Source: Tsukamurella pseudospumae (GTDB lineage: Bacteria; Actinomycetota; Actinomycetes; Mycobacteriales; Mycobacteriaceae). From it: a DNA stretch of 64,000 nucleotides. The stretch spans positions 124,001 to 188,000 of the forward strand of contig NZ_LSRE01000012.1 in NCBI RefSeq assembly GCF_001575205.1, in the 5' to 3' direction. The translations under genes and the position numbers were made by a program. Of the stretch, positions 1-10,960 are shown one piece after another. Position 1 is the stretch's first letter; the number at the start of each line of letters is the position of its first letter. The notes beneath the pieces are model-generated. The model was not told where the DNA came from. It did no database searches and saw nothing but the letters and a program-made list of their open reading frames with translations.

Positions 1-76
1 CCAGGTCCGCGCTCTCGCCGGCGAGTAGCCGCCCCGCCTCCTCCAGTCGGCGTGGAGTGTCTTTGCGCGCAGTCAT
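1..76 (-). CDS. Start of an unidentified protein, cut by the window edge
   Basis: An open frame runs leftward off the window from an ATG at 74-76. The visible N-terminus begins MTARKDTPRRLEEAGRLL, an arginine- and glutamate-rich, probably helical stretch. Only 25 codons are visible, so the family cannot be named. There is no clear Shine-Dalgarno sequence. The next gene on this strand (thiE) ends at 375, with a strong hairpin between them, so this is probably a separate transcription unit. It could also be a chance open frame. Confidence 0.35.
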   Translation of the reverse strand, partial: MTARKDTPRRLEEAGRLLAGESADL

Positions 77-228
77 ACGCGGGCTGTATGCCCATGTTTG
101 CGCAGCTCAGTGGCCTGCTTCTTCGGAGCGTTATGCAGGGCGCGAATACCGCTGCTGCTGAGACGGCGGGTGTGAGGCCGTGGCTGTCGAACCTTGCCCG
201 GTGCGCGCCGGCGTGGCGTCGCCACTCA

Positions 229-292
229 ACATCTTTCGAAGCGTTCTGCGACGAATCGGGCCGATCCCGTCGCAGAACGCTTCGAAAGATGT
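229..292. terminator. Long perfect inverted repeat downstream of thiE
   Basis: Two perfect 24-base arms (229-252 and 269-292) flank a 16-base loop. The inner arm ends are TTCTGCGAC and GTCGCAGAA. It lies about 80 bases beyond the thiE stop on the minus strand. There is no T-tract, as is common for actinobacterial terminators, so a stem-type terminator is the simplest reading. The rest of 77-374 shows no credible gene. Confidence 0.6.
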
Positions 293-374
293 CGCATACC
301 GTGGCCCACGCGGTGCCGAGTCCCCCCCACGGAACGCCCGATCTCCCACCCCGAACGAAATTGTCCGTGAGCGA

Positions 375-1040
375 TCAGCCGAGGGCGGCCTTGAGGGCGC
401 GGGCGGCGGCCTCGGGGTCCGCAGCGGCGGTGATGGCGCGGACCACGACGATCGCGTTCGCGCCCGCGGCGGTCACCTCCGGTACGCGCTCGAGGTCGAT
501 GCCGCCGATGGCGAACCACCTTCGCGCGGGAGCGGCGGCCGCCGTCTCGCGGACCAGCGGCAGGCCCGGCGCGAACCGGCCGGGCTTGGTGGGGGTCGGC
601 CAGCACGGGCCGGTGCAGAAGTAGTCGACGCCGTCCTCGACCGCCGCGGACCGGGCCTGCGCGGCGTCGTGCGTCGACCGGCCGATGACGACGTCCGGTC
701 CCACGATCGCGCGCGCGACGGGAACCGGCAGGTCGTCCTGGCCCAGGTGCAGCACGTCGGCACGGGCACCGAGCGCGATGTCGGCGCGGTCGTTCACCGC
801 GATCAGCGCGCCGTGCTCGTGGGCGATCTCCCGCAGCTGCGCCACGATCTCGATCTCCTGCGCAGCCTCGAGCGCTCCGAACTCGCGTTCACCCGCCGAG
901 CCCTTGTCGCGGAGTTGCACGATGTCGACGCCGCCGCGCAGCGCCGCCGCCACGAACTCCGCCAGGTCTCCGCGCTCGCGACGTGCGTCGGTGCACAGGT
1001 ACAGGGAGGAGGAGGCGAGCCGCTCGCGTGGGGAGACCAT
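375..1040 (-). CDS. thiE: Thiamine-phosphate synthase ThiE
   Basis: Cytoplasmic enzyme joining HMP pyrophosphate and the thiazole phosphate to give thiamine monophosphate. The 221-residue length fits the family. Visible signatures of the TIM barrel are DIVQLRDKG (~40), the HLGQDDLPV substrate loop (~98), GRSTHD (~121), the [12 protein letters not shown] pyrophosphate loop (~144) and AIGGID (~177). It is divergent from thiO; the 136-base gap between them carries the thiO TPP riboswitch. This matches the thiE / thiO-thiS-thiG arrangement of mycobacteria. No riboswitch is visible on the thiE side. Confidence 0.95.
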   Translation of the reverse strand: MVSPRERLASSSLYLCTDARRERGDLAEFVAAALRGGVDIVQLRDKGSAGEREFGALEAAQEIEIVAQLREIAHEHGALIAVNDRADIALGARADVLHLGQDDLPVPVARAIVGPDVVIGRSTHDAAQARSAAVEDGVDYFCTGPCWPTPTKPGRFAPGLPLVRETAAAAPARRWFAIGGIDLERVPEVTAAGANAIVVVRAITAAADPEAAARALKAALG

Positions 1041-1080
1041 GCCCCAACCCTAGGCGCCGGGAGTAGGGTGGCGGACGTAC

Positions 1081-1172
1081 ACACGGGAGTCCCGAGGTCG
1101 CGGGGCTGAGAGTGGGGCACGCGCCGCCCCTGACCGTCAGACCTGATCCGGGTAATGCCGGCGAAGGAAGGA
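1081..1172 (+). promoter_or_regulatory. TPP riboswitch (THI element) upstream of thiO
   Basis: The conserved aptamer elements are present in order: CGGGAG (1084-1089), GGGCTGAGAG (1103-1113) and ACCTGATCCGGGTAATGCCG (1141-1160) followed by GCGAAGGAAGG. A candidate -10 box TAGGGT lies at 1064-1069. The purine-rich end of the aptamer (1162-1170) is also the ribosome binding site, so control is probably translational. Bases 1173-1179 (TCCCGTG), which include the GTG start codon, are complementary to CACGGGA at 1082-1088 in the 5' strand. Confidence 0.9.
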
Positions 1173-1176
1173 TCCC

Positions 1177-2210
1177 GTGCGGATGAACAAGAGCGTGTCG
1201 GTCGTGGGCGGCGGAACCGTCGGCCTCACTGTGGCGTGGTCGCTGGCGCGCCGGGGGTGCGCCGTCACCGTCGTCGATCCGGAGCCCGGTTCCGGGGCGT
1301 CCTGGGTCGCGGGCGGCATGATCGCCCCGTACTCGGAAGCGTGGCCGGGGGAGGAGGAGCTGTACGCCCTCGGCGTCGAATCCCTCGGACTGTGGGCCGA
1401 TTTCGCAGCAGCCCTCCAGCCCTACGCCGACGGTCCGCTGATCACCGCCCGCGGCACCGTCTGGCTGGCGATGGACGACGGGGACGCCGCCGACCTCGCG
1501 ACCGTCACGGCCGCCGTCGGCGACGACGAGTTGTTCGGGCCGCTGCGCCCGTCGGTCGCGATCCGGACGGTGCCCGGTGCGGCCCCGCGGATCCGGGCCG
1601 CCGCGACGGCACCGCGGGAGATCGCCGTCGACAACCGCCTCGTGCACCGCGCCCTGTCGGCGGCCTGCGCCGACGCCGGGGTCGCGTTCCGGGCGGACGC
1701 CGTCGGCGGACCGTCGGGCCTGGAGGACCTGGGCGGCGATGCCGTGATCGTCTGTGCGGGTTCGGCTTCCGGGGCCCTGGCTGCGGACCTGAAGGTCCGC
1801 CCCGTCAAGGGGGAGGTGGTGCGGCTGCGGTGCGGCCCGTCCTGTCTGCCCCCGCCGACGGTGACCGTCCGGGCCCGCGTGCACGGCCGGCAGGTGTACG
1901 TGGTGCCGCGCCCCGACGGCGTGGTCGTCGGGGCCACCCAGTACGAGAACGACCGCGACCTCGCGCCCCGCGTCGGCCCGGTGGTGGACCTGCTCGACGA
2001 CGCGTTCACGGTGCTGCCCTTCCTCCGCGAGTACGACCTGCTCGAGGTCACCGCGGGCTTGCGCCCCACGACGGCGGACAATGTACCCGTGATCGCGCCG
2101 GTCGGCGGGCGCGTCTTCGCCGCCACCGGACACGGCCGCAACGGCATCCTGCTCGCTCCCGTCACCGGGGCGCGCGCGGCGGATATGGTTCTCGACCAGG
2201 AGGTGCACGC

Positions 2211-2220
<10 letters not shown>
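1177..2220 (+). CDS. thiO: Glycine oxidase ThiO
   Basis: FAD-dependent oxidase that makes dehydroglycine for thiazole synthesis. The N-terminal dinucleotide fold VVGGGTVGLTVAWSLARRG and the C-terminal GHGRNGILLAP segment, which contacts FAD in the DAO family, are intact; 347 residues is normal. The GTG at 1177 lies 6 bases after GAAGGAAGG; an ATG two codons later is the alternative. It is the first gene of thiO-thiS-thiG behind the TPP riboswitch and overlaps thiS by 10 bases. Confidence 0.93.
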
Positions 2221-4678
<2,458 letters not shown>

Positions 4679-4689
4679 AGTCTTCAACC

Positions 4690-6060
4690 ATGTCGGAACC
4701 GGAGTCGGAAGTCCGCGACGGGTCCAAGCCCCGCCGCGGCCGGCCGCCCTCGGCCGGCCTTGCGGAGCGGCGCCGGGACGAGCTGACCGACGCGGCGTTC
4801 GCGGTGTTCGCGGAGTTGGGCTACGAGCAGTCCTCCGTCGCCGACATCGCGAAACGCGCGGGTATGGGACAGGGCACCCTGTACCGCTACGTCGACGGCA
4901 AACGCGAGCTGCTCGACCTCGTCTTCGATCGCTCCGTGGACGAACTGATGACGGCGATCTCGCCCGACGAGGTGATCGAGACGACCGCGACGGGCGACCT
5001 CGCAGCCTCCGAGGCGATGGTGGAGGCCCTGAGCCAGAGGCTGTTCCATCTCGTCGACGCGCGGCCCGACATCCTCAAGGTCGTGATGGTGCAGGCGGGC
5101 ACCGTCGACGAGGAACTGCGCTACCGGATCCGCGGTCTGTATCAGACCTTCGACGCGATGATGGGGCGGGCGCTCGCGCACGCGCGCGATCGCGGGTGGA
5201 TCGTGACCCGCACCGACAATCCGGAGTCGGAGACCGTCGAGTTGGGGCGGCTACTCCCCGCGCTCGGCGTGCCGGGACTGGTCATGGCGCTCAACGGCGA
5301 TGCCGATCCCGGACGTCGGCAGGCGTACGTGCGCGTGGCGGTCCGGATGTCGGCGAGCGGTCTGGTCTCCGACGGTGCGCGCGAGGCCCTGAGGGCCGAG
5401 CCGCTGCCCTCCGGCGACGAGTCGGCCCCGCGCGAGGCACGGTCACTGAGCGGGGACGGAGCGGGAGGACGAGCCGCGGAGCTGTTGGACGCGGCGATCG
5501 GCGAGTTCGTCGAGAACGGCTACGCCGAGGTCGGGGTCAAGGAGATCACCGAGCGCGCGGGCGTCAGCCACGGCACCTTCTACAACTACTTCGACAGCAA
5601 GCGACACATGCTGTCGGTTCTCATCGACCGGAATAGGACGCTACTTCTCGGACGGCTCGAGGATGCGGCCGCGACCTTCGACGAGCCGTTGACCGCCCGC
5701 GCGCTGTACGAGGCGATCCTCGCGGTCAACACCGGTGCGCTGCAGGACATCGCGGCCCGGCTGGACGAATTCCGCTTCCTCACCTTCGAGGTGCCGGGCG
5801 TCGACGCCGAGGCCTTCGACGACTACCTGCGGCTCTATCGCGAGGGCACCGACCGGTACGCCGCGATCCTGGCCGCCGGCGCTGCGGCCGGCCTGATCGA
5901 GGACACCGTCGACATCGACATCGCCGTCGCCGCCGAGGCGTGGCTCGGCTACATGCTGGGCGCGGTCGCCGCGATGGTGAGCGAGGTGGACGTGGCGAGC
6001 CCCGCCGAGAGCGCCCGTGTGGTCACGAACCTGCTCCTCGGCGGGGCCCGCCCGCACTGA
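4690..6060 (+). CDS. Tandem TetR regulator with two HTH units
   Basis: 456 residues, about twice the length of a TetR protein. The first unit starts after a basic RGRPPS tail (~15) and has an HTH ending AGMGQGTLYRYVDGKRELL (~60). The second has an independent HTH, EITERAGVSHGTFYNYFDSKRHML (~285), followed by its own ligand-type domain to the C-terminus. One chain could therefore form an internal pseudo-dimer. A TAGAGT -10-like box at 4676-4681 sits 8 bases before the ATG, inside the stop codon of the preceding gene, so a leaderless transcript is possible. It converges on the MHS transporter with a 4-base gap. Its targets are not evident. Confidence 0.9.
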   Translation: MSEPESEVRDGSKPRRGRPPSAGLAERRRDELTDAAFAVFAELGYEQSSVADIAKRAGMGQGTLYRYVDGKRELLDLVFDRSVDELMTAISPDEVIETTATGDLAASEAMVEALSQRLFHLVDARPDILKVVMVQAGTVDEELRYRIRGLYQTFDAMMGRALAHARDRGWIVTRTDNPESETVELGRLLPALGVPGLVMALNGDADPGRRQAYVRVAVRMSASGLVSDGAREALRAEPLPSGDESAPREARSLSGDGAGGRAAELLDAAIGEFVENGYAEVGVKEITERAGVSHGTFYNYFDSKRHMLSVLIDRNRTLLLGRLEDAAATFDEPLTARALYEAILAVNTGALQDIAARLDEFRFLTFEVPGVDAEAFDDYLRLYREGTDRYAAILAAGAAAGLIEDTVDIDIAVAAEAWLGYMLGAVAAMVSEVDVASPAESARVVTNLLLGGARPH

Positions 6061-6064
6061 TCGG

Positions 6065-7465
6065 TCACACGGCCGCGAGATCCTCGCCCTCGGGCGCGTC
6101 GTCCCGGTCGCCGGAGGCCTCGACGATGTCGTTGTCCTTGGTCTCGACCATGAGGTAGCAGCAGAACACGCTCACCGCGGACAGCGCTGCGAGCATGATG
6201 CCCACCCACAGCACCTTGCCGTCGGCCACGAGCTGGGCGGCGAGCAGCGGCGGGATCGCGCCGCCGAAGATGCCCGCGAGGTTGTAGCCCAGGCCCGCAC
6301 CGGTGTACCGGTACCGCTCATGGAACAGCTCGGGCAGCGCGGCGCCGGCCGGACCGTAGGCGATGCCGAAGATGATGAGCGTCCCGATCAGACCGAGGGC
6401 GTACATCGGCAGGGACTCGGTGTCCAGGATCGGGAACAGGACCAGCGCCCACACCACGGCCAGCGCGCAGGAGGTCATGATCACCTTGCGGCGGCCGATC
6501 CGGTCCGAGTACACCGCGGACGCCGCGATCGAGATTCCGAAGAAGACCGCCGCGACCATGCCCATCGCCAGCACGGTGGTGCGCGGGAAACCGAGGTTCT
6601 TGGTGGCGTAGTTCGTCAGGAACGCGGTGCCCATGTAGAACAGCGAGAACAGGCTGGCGAGCGCGCCGCCCGCGATGAGGATCTCCTTCCACTGGAAGCG
6701 GATCGCGTCCAGGAAGGGCAGCCGCGTGCGGTTGATCTCGGACAGCGCGCGCTTGCGCACCTCGGTGAAGACCGGCGTCTCCTCGACCGACAGCCGCACC
6801 CACAGGCCGACCAGCACCAGCAGAGCGGACATCAGGAACGGGATGCGCCAGCCGATGGTCATGAACGCGCTGTCGGCGTCCTTGGTGTCGCCGGCGACCA
6901 GCGTGAAGATGAGGAAGGTGCCGCTGGAGAGGAAGAACGCGAAGGCGGGGCCCAGCTGCGGGAACATCGCGTACAGGCCGCGCTTGCCCTTCGGGGCGTA
7001 CTCCGCGGTGAGCAGCGTCGCGCCGGCCCACTCGCCGCCGACGGCGAAGCCCTGCAGGAAGCGCATGACCACGAGCAGGATCGGCGCGAGCGTGCCGATG
7101 CCGTCCGGGAACAGGCCGAAGACGCCGGTCTCGCTGCCGGGTAGCAGGCCGATCGCGACGGTGGCGGCTCCCATGATCAGGAGCGTCCACACCAGCGTGC
7201 GCTTGCGGCCGATCAGGTCACCGAAGTGGCCGAACAGGATCGCGCCGACCGGGCGGGCGAAGAAGGCCACGGCGAAGGTGGCGAACGACGCCAGGGTCGC
7301 CACGGCGGGCGACATGTCGGAGAAGAAGATGGTCGGGAACACCAGCGCGGCGGCGGTGCCGTAGATGAAGAAGTCGTAGAACTCGATCGTGGTGCCGATC
7401 GAGCTGGCCATCGCCACCCGGCGGAGCCGGGGCTTGGGGACGGCGGGGAGTTCGGGTGCGCTCAC
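6065..7465 (-). CDS. MHS-family (MFS) metabolite:proton symporter
   Basis: 466 residues with about 12 hydrophobic segments. MHS signatures are SSIGTTIEFYDFFIYGTAA (~15), the MFS loop GHFGDLIGRKRTL (~79), RFLQGFAVGGEWAGA (~134) and AYGPAGAALPELF (~365). Relatives import organic acids, betaines or shikimate; the substrate cannot be read from sequence. The GTG start is preceded by GAGGAG. Upstream lie a GTGA-N6-TCAC site (7504-7517) and a TACCCCC/GGGGGTA palindrome (7526-7543). With the RamA-like regulator as the next gene, this suggests carbon-source control, possibly of a monocarboxylate. Confidence 0.88.
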   Translation of the reverse strand: MSAPELPAVPKPRLRRVAMASSIGTTIEFYDFFIYGTAAALVFPTIFFSDMSPAVATLASFATFAVAFFARPVGAILFGHFGDLIGRKRTLVWTLLIMGAATVAIGLLPGSETGVFGLFPDGIGTLAPILLVVMRFLQGFAVGGEWAGATLLTAEYAPKGKRGLYAMFPQLGPAFAFFLSSGTFLIFTLVAGDTKDADSAFMTIGWRIPFLMSALLVLVGLWVRLSVEETPVFTEVRKRALSEINRTRLPFLDAIRFQWKEILIAGGALASLFSLFYMGTAFLTNYATKNLGFPRTTVLAMGMVAAVFFGISIAASAVYSDRIGRRKVIMTSCALAVVWALVLFPILDTESLPMYALGLIGTLIIFGIAYGPAGAALPELFHERYRYTGAGLGYNLAGIFGGAIPPLLAAQLVADGKVLWVGIMLAALSAVSVFCCYLMVETKDNDIVEASGDRDDAPEGEDLAAV

Positions 7466-7503
7466 GTGTGCTCCTCGGGGGTCTGTGGACCTCCCGAACG
7501 GTA

Positions 7504-7517
7504 GTGATGCGGGTCAC
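7504..7517. promoter_or_regulatory. Candidate CRP/GlxR-type site
   Basis: GTGA-N6-TCAC, followed by an A, matches the core of the cAMP-receptor-protein site used by GlxR and mycobacterial CRP. It lies 39 bases upstream of the MHS transporter start and 9 bases from the RamA-like palindrome. No regulator of this family is in the window. Confidence 0.4.
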
Positions 7518-7525
7518 ACGCCGGG

Positions 7526-7543
7526 TACCCCCGAAAGGGGGTA
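7526..7543. promoter_or_regulatory. TACCCCC-GAAA-GGGGGTA palindrome, candidate RamA-type operator
   Basis: Perfect 7-base arms around GAAA, between the RamA-like regulator (stop at 7566) and the MHS transporter (start 7465) on the same strand. C. glutamicum RamA binds runs of the AC4-6 / G4-6T type, which this resembles. It could instead be a small terminator hairpin for the regulator gene. Confidence 0.45.
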
Positions 7544-7565
7544 GAAGGTCCGACGGTGCGCCGCG

Positions 7566-8423
7566 CTACGGCAGGAGCCCGAGGCTGCGGGCACGGGTGA
7601 CCGACTCGAACCGCGTGCGCGTGCCCAGCTTCTGCGCGGCGCTGCGCAGGTAGGCCTTCACGGTCTCGGCGCCGATCGAGAGGCGCTGCGCCACCTCACT
7701 GTTGGTGCAGCCGAGGGCCACATGGGCGAGGACGTCGAGCTCCCGGACGGTGAGGGCGCGCGGGGGCGCGGTGGCGGGCGCGGCACCGTCGGACCCGCGG
7801 CCGAAGTCGGTGATCCGGCCGCATGCGGATTCGAGACGGGAGCGGACGGCACCGTCGGAGATCTCCCCGGCGAGCGCTCGGAGCTCGGAGAAGACCTCCC
7901 GCAGAAGTTCGCGGTCGACCCCGCCCAGCGCGCTGCGCTCGGCCGCCGCGGCCTCGGCGAACCGTACTCGACGCTCGACCTCGTCGCGGACGCGCAGCTC
8001 GTACGCCAGGTCGCGAACCGTGCGCGCCACCGCGCCGAGCACGGCGTCGCCGAAGGTGGACTCGCGCCGGTCCGCGGCGTAGAACACGGCTCGGACGACG
8101 CCGTTCACGGCCAGCGGCACCGCGACCATCGCCCGCAGCCCCTCCGCGTGGACCTGCGCGTGGTAGTGCTGGGTGATCCCGGCGGTGCCGTAATCGGCGA
8201 CCGCGGTGGGGCGCCCGGTGCGCAGGACGTGGCCGCCGACGCCGGCGCCGCGCGCGACGGGCAGCCCGCTGAGCGCGGGCGTGCGCAGGCCGATGCCGCC
8301 GCGCAGGACGAGCCTGTCGTCGTCGACCAGGCCGACGAAGGACACTGGAAGTTCCGTGCGCGTACGAATGGTGCGGAGGGCTGCCCGGGTCGTGTCGCTG
8401 TCGAGCGTGCCGTGGGCGGTCAT
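7566..8423 (-). CDS. RamA-like GAF-LuxR transcriptional regulator
   Basis: 285 residues. The N-terminal ~150 residues form a GAF-like sensor (GLRTPALSGLPVARGAGVGG, then GLRAMVAVPLAVNG). The C-terminus is a LuxR HTH: LTVRELDVLAHVALGCTNSE, then IGAETVKAYLRSAAQKLGTRTR. Domain order and these segments closely resemble, from memory, C. glutamicum RamA, the regulator of acetate metabolism. It lies directly upstream of the MHS transporter with a suitable palindrome between them, so it probably controls that gene and perhaps itself. Direct targets elsewhere cannot be inferred. Confidence 0.85.
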   Translation of the reverse strand: MTAHGTLDSDTTRAALRTIRTRTELPVSFVGLVDDDRLVLRGGIGLRTPALSGLPVARGAGVGGHVLRTGRPTAVADYGTAGITQHYHAQVHAEGLRAMVAVPLAVNGVVRAVFYAADRRESTFGDAVLGAVARTVRDLAYELRVRDEVERRVRFAEAAAAERSALGGVDRELLREVFSELRALAGEISDGAVRSRLESACGRITDFGRGSDGAAPATAPPRALTVRELDVLAHVALGCTNSEVAQRLSIGAETVKAYLRSAAQKLGTRTRFESVTRARSLGLLP

Positions 8424-8501
8424 CTGCGATCTCCGGGCGGACGAGAGGGAAGATCCATCATCGCATGCCCGATTCGTCCGTGTAGTCCGAACGAGGAGAG
8501 G

Positions 8502-9386
8502 TCAGCAGGGGGCCGCGGGGAGGGTTCGGAGCTGTGTGCGGACCGCGTTCGCGAGTATGGTGAGCGCGGCCTCCCCGGAGGCGAGGGCACCGTCGGCCGG
8601 GCGGACCGACAGCATGACGCCCGTACTGCCGCGCTCGGTCCGGACGACGGCGAGCTGCCGTACGACGTAGGCGCCGTCGGTGCCCGGGCCCCACCCGCCC
8701 TTGACGCCGACCGGCTGCGCGCCGCGCAACCCGTAGAGGCCCCACTGCTGGTTACCCGCGACCTGTTGCATGAGTCCGAGGGTGGTGAGCCCCGCGGGGG
8801 AGCACGGGATCCGGGCGGCGAATTGCGCTGCGGCACCGTCGGTCCAGAGTGTCTGGCCGAAGGCGGAGAACGGCGGGCGCACCGGTTCGGTCTGCACCCT
8901 GGTCTGCGTGTCACGGCCCTCGCGGAGGACATTTTGCACCGCCGCACCGGCCTGCGCCGGGGTGCCGAGGGAATCCCAGATCGCTTCCGCGGCGTCGTTG
9001 TCGGACTGCGTGATCGCGGCGCGCATCCGGTCCGTGGCCCGTTGCTGCCCGGACCGCTCGAGGGCAGCCATCACCAGCGGCACCTTGGAGGTCGACCACG
9101 CCGGGAGCCCGGCGGAATTGCCCGCGGTCACCACCCGGTCGCCGGCCGCGACGGCGATGCTAGCCCTGCCGGGGATCCCTTCGACGGCGCGGTCCAGCGC
9201 CGCCTGCAGCGGATCGGCGCGCTGTGTCGGTGCCGGACCTCCCGGGCCGGCCGCGGCCGGGGCCGGGGCCGCCGTCGAGCTCGCGGACGACGGGGCGGCG
9301 GCACCGTCGTCCCCGATCGTGCAGGCCGTCGCGCTCAGGGCGACCACGAACAGCGCTGCGGCCCTAGTAGATATAGACGATTGCAT
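8502..9386 (-). CDS. Class A beta-lactamase-fold serine hydrolase lipoprotein
   Basis: 294 residues. A signal peptide ends in the lipobox LSATAC (~22), followed by an Ala/Pro/Ser-rich linker to ~55. The hydrolase domain shows the three serine-enzyme motifs: STSK (nucleophile and base), QSDND in the SxN position, and VKGGWG at the KTG position. It may be a divergent beta-lactamase or a cell-wall-acting enzyme; I see no clear class A ExxLN omega-loop motif. The ATG lies 23 bases inside the 3' end of the upstream Ser/Thr kinase gene, so the two are translationally coupled. Confidence 0.8.
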   Translation of the reverse strand: MQSSISTRAAALFVVALSATACTIGDDGAAAPSSASSTAAPAPAAAGPGGPAPTQRADPLQAALDRAVEGIPGRASIAVAAGDRVVTAGNSAGLPAWSTSKVPLVMAALERSGQQRATDRMRAAITQSDNDAAEAIWDSLGTPAQAGAAVQNVLREGRDTQTRVQTEPVRPPFSAFGQTLWTDGAAAQFAARIPCSPAGLTTLGLMQQVAGNQQWGLYGLRGAQPVGVKGGWGPGTDGAYVVRQLAVVRTERGSTGVMLSVRPADGALASGEAALTILANAVRTQLRTLPAAPC

Positions 9387-10875
9387 TGTTCCCTCCCCGG
9401 CAGGTCACGATGTTGGACGCGCCGGTGCACGACATCGAGATGGTGCCGAGGTCCGGCGCGCGGGGACTGACCGCCGCCACGGTCCCGGACTGCGGCGCCG
9501 TGAAGCGGGCGCGGTACGCGGCGACGATCGCGCCGGCGAACTCGCACGAGGTGTAGGGCTCGCCGGCGACGCCGCTGCCCTTGTCGGCCGCGACCGAGGT
9601 GAAGGCGTCGCCCGTGCCGGGCGTGCAGATAGTGGTGTTGGCGGGCTGGACGGCCTTCGTGACCGTCGGGGTGGTCGACGGTGCCGCGCTCGTCGTGGTC
9701 TCGACGGACGACGAGGTGGATGCCGCGGCGGTGGTCGGCGAGGAACTGCGCCCGCCGGAGGTGAGCAGTACGGCCACGGCGGCGACGAGGGCCACGACCA
9801 GGACCACGGCGGCGATCACGAGCGCGGGCACCACGGACCGTCTCCGCTGCGGCGGTGCGGCGGGCGCGGGCGGGTACGACGCCGGGGGCGCGTAGCTCGG
9901 CGTGACATAGCGCGGCCCGCCGCTCGACCCGGGCGCGCTGTGGGGGGAGGAGACCTGCGTCGGAGGTGGCACGGAGGACGGTGGCGCCGGGCGCGGCGCC
10001 GACGGCACCGTCGTCGTGGTGCCCCAGCTCTGCGCCGTGCCCTGCAGGGCGGAGGCGGCGGCCCGGGCGAGCGAACCGCAGGTCGCGTACCGGTTCTCCG
10101 GGGCTTTGGCCATGCCCTTGGCGACCACGGCGTCGAGGGTCGCCGGCAGCTGCTGCGGTGCGTCGACCGATGGGCGGGGCGGCGCCGAGAGCAGGTGGTG
10201 CCGCATCATCTCGGAGATGGAGCTCGCGGCGAACGGGGGCCGGCCGACCAGCAACTCGTAGAGCACGCACGCCAGCGAGTAGACGTCCCCGGCCGGGGTG
10301 GCGCCGCCACCGTCGAACCGCTCCGGCGCGGCGTAGGCCTGCGAGCCGACGAACAACCCGGCGGAGGTGAGGCGGTCGGCGTCGCCGGTCACGACGAGCC
10401 CGAAGTCGAGGAGGTAGGCGAAGCCGGACGGGGTGACCTGGATGTTGGCCGGCTTCACGTCGCGGTGCACGAGGCCCTGCAGGTGGGCCGAATCCAGCGC
10501 GGAGGCGACCTGGGTGATGAGGTCGACGGCGCGCTCCGCGGGAAGCGGGCCTGCGGCGACGATCTCGGCGAGGTTGCTGCCGTCGACCAGGCGCATGTCG
10601 AGGTACAGCGTGCCGTCGATCTCGCCGTAGTCGTGGATGGGGATGACGTGCGGATCGGACAGCCGTGCCGCGGTCTGCGACTCGTGGGTGAAGCGCTCGC
10701 GGAAGCCGGGATCCTGCGCGGCGCTCGCGTGGAGCAGCTTGAGCGCGACATCGCGGTCCTTGGTGGTGTCGTGCGCGAGGTAGACCTCACCCATCCCGCC
10801 GCGGCCCAGCAGCCGGACCAGGCGGTACCGGCCGAACGTGCTCCCCGCCCGCGCCCCTGATGCGTCCCCGTCCAT
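9364..10875 (-). CDS. Transmembrane Ser/Thr protein kinase (Pkn-type)
   Basis: 503 residues. Kinase domain at ~14-275: Gly loop LLGRGGMGEVY, VALKLL lysine, catalytic HRDVKPANI, DFGLV, and YAAPE. A Pro/Ser-rich juxtamembrane stretch (~280-345) leads to one membrane helix (VVPALVIAAVVLVVALVAAV, ~352-371). The extracellular C-terminal ~120 residues contain cysteines at TTICTPG, YTSCEF, SMSCTG and VTCRGG, which could form disulfides. The layout resembles mycobacterial PknE-type kinases with a small sensor domain. Coupling to a secreted beta-lactamase-like lipoprotein suggests a cell-envelope role. Confidence 0.92.
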   Translation of the reverse strand: MDGDASGARAGSTFGRYRLVRLLGRGGMGEVYLAHDTTKDRDVALKLLHASAAQDPGFRERFTHESQTAARLSDPHVIPIHDYGEIDGTLYLDMRLVDGSNLAEIVAAGPLPAERAVDLITQVASALDSAHLQGLVHRDVKPANIQVTPSGFAYLLDFGLVVTGDADRLTSAGLFVGSQAYAAPERFDGGGATPAGDVYSLACVLYELLVGRPPFAASSISEMMRHHLLSAPPRPSVDAPQQLPATLDAVVAKGMAKAPENRYATCGSLARAAASALQGTAQSWGTTTTVPSAPRPAPPSSVPPPTQVSSPHSAPGSSGGPRYVTPSYAPPASYPPAPAAPPQRRRSVVPALVIAAVVLVVALVAAVAVLLTSGGRSSSPTTAAASTSSSVETTTSAAPSTTPTVTKAVQPANTTICTPGTGDAFTSVAADKGSGVAGEPYTSCEFAGAIVAAYRARFTAPQSGTVAAVSPRAPDLGTISMSCTGASNIVTCRGGNNAIVYIY

Positions 10876-10960
10876 CGCGCTCCTCCCTGAGTCCGATCGT
10901 GGAGAGTGTATGCCGAGCGGCCTCCGGGCAGGTTCGCCGGATCATTGCTAGCGTGAATCC

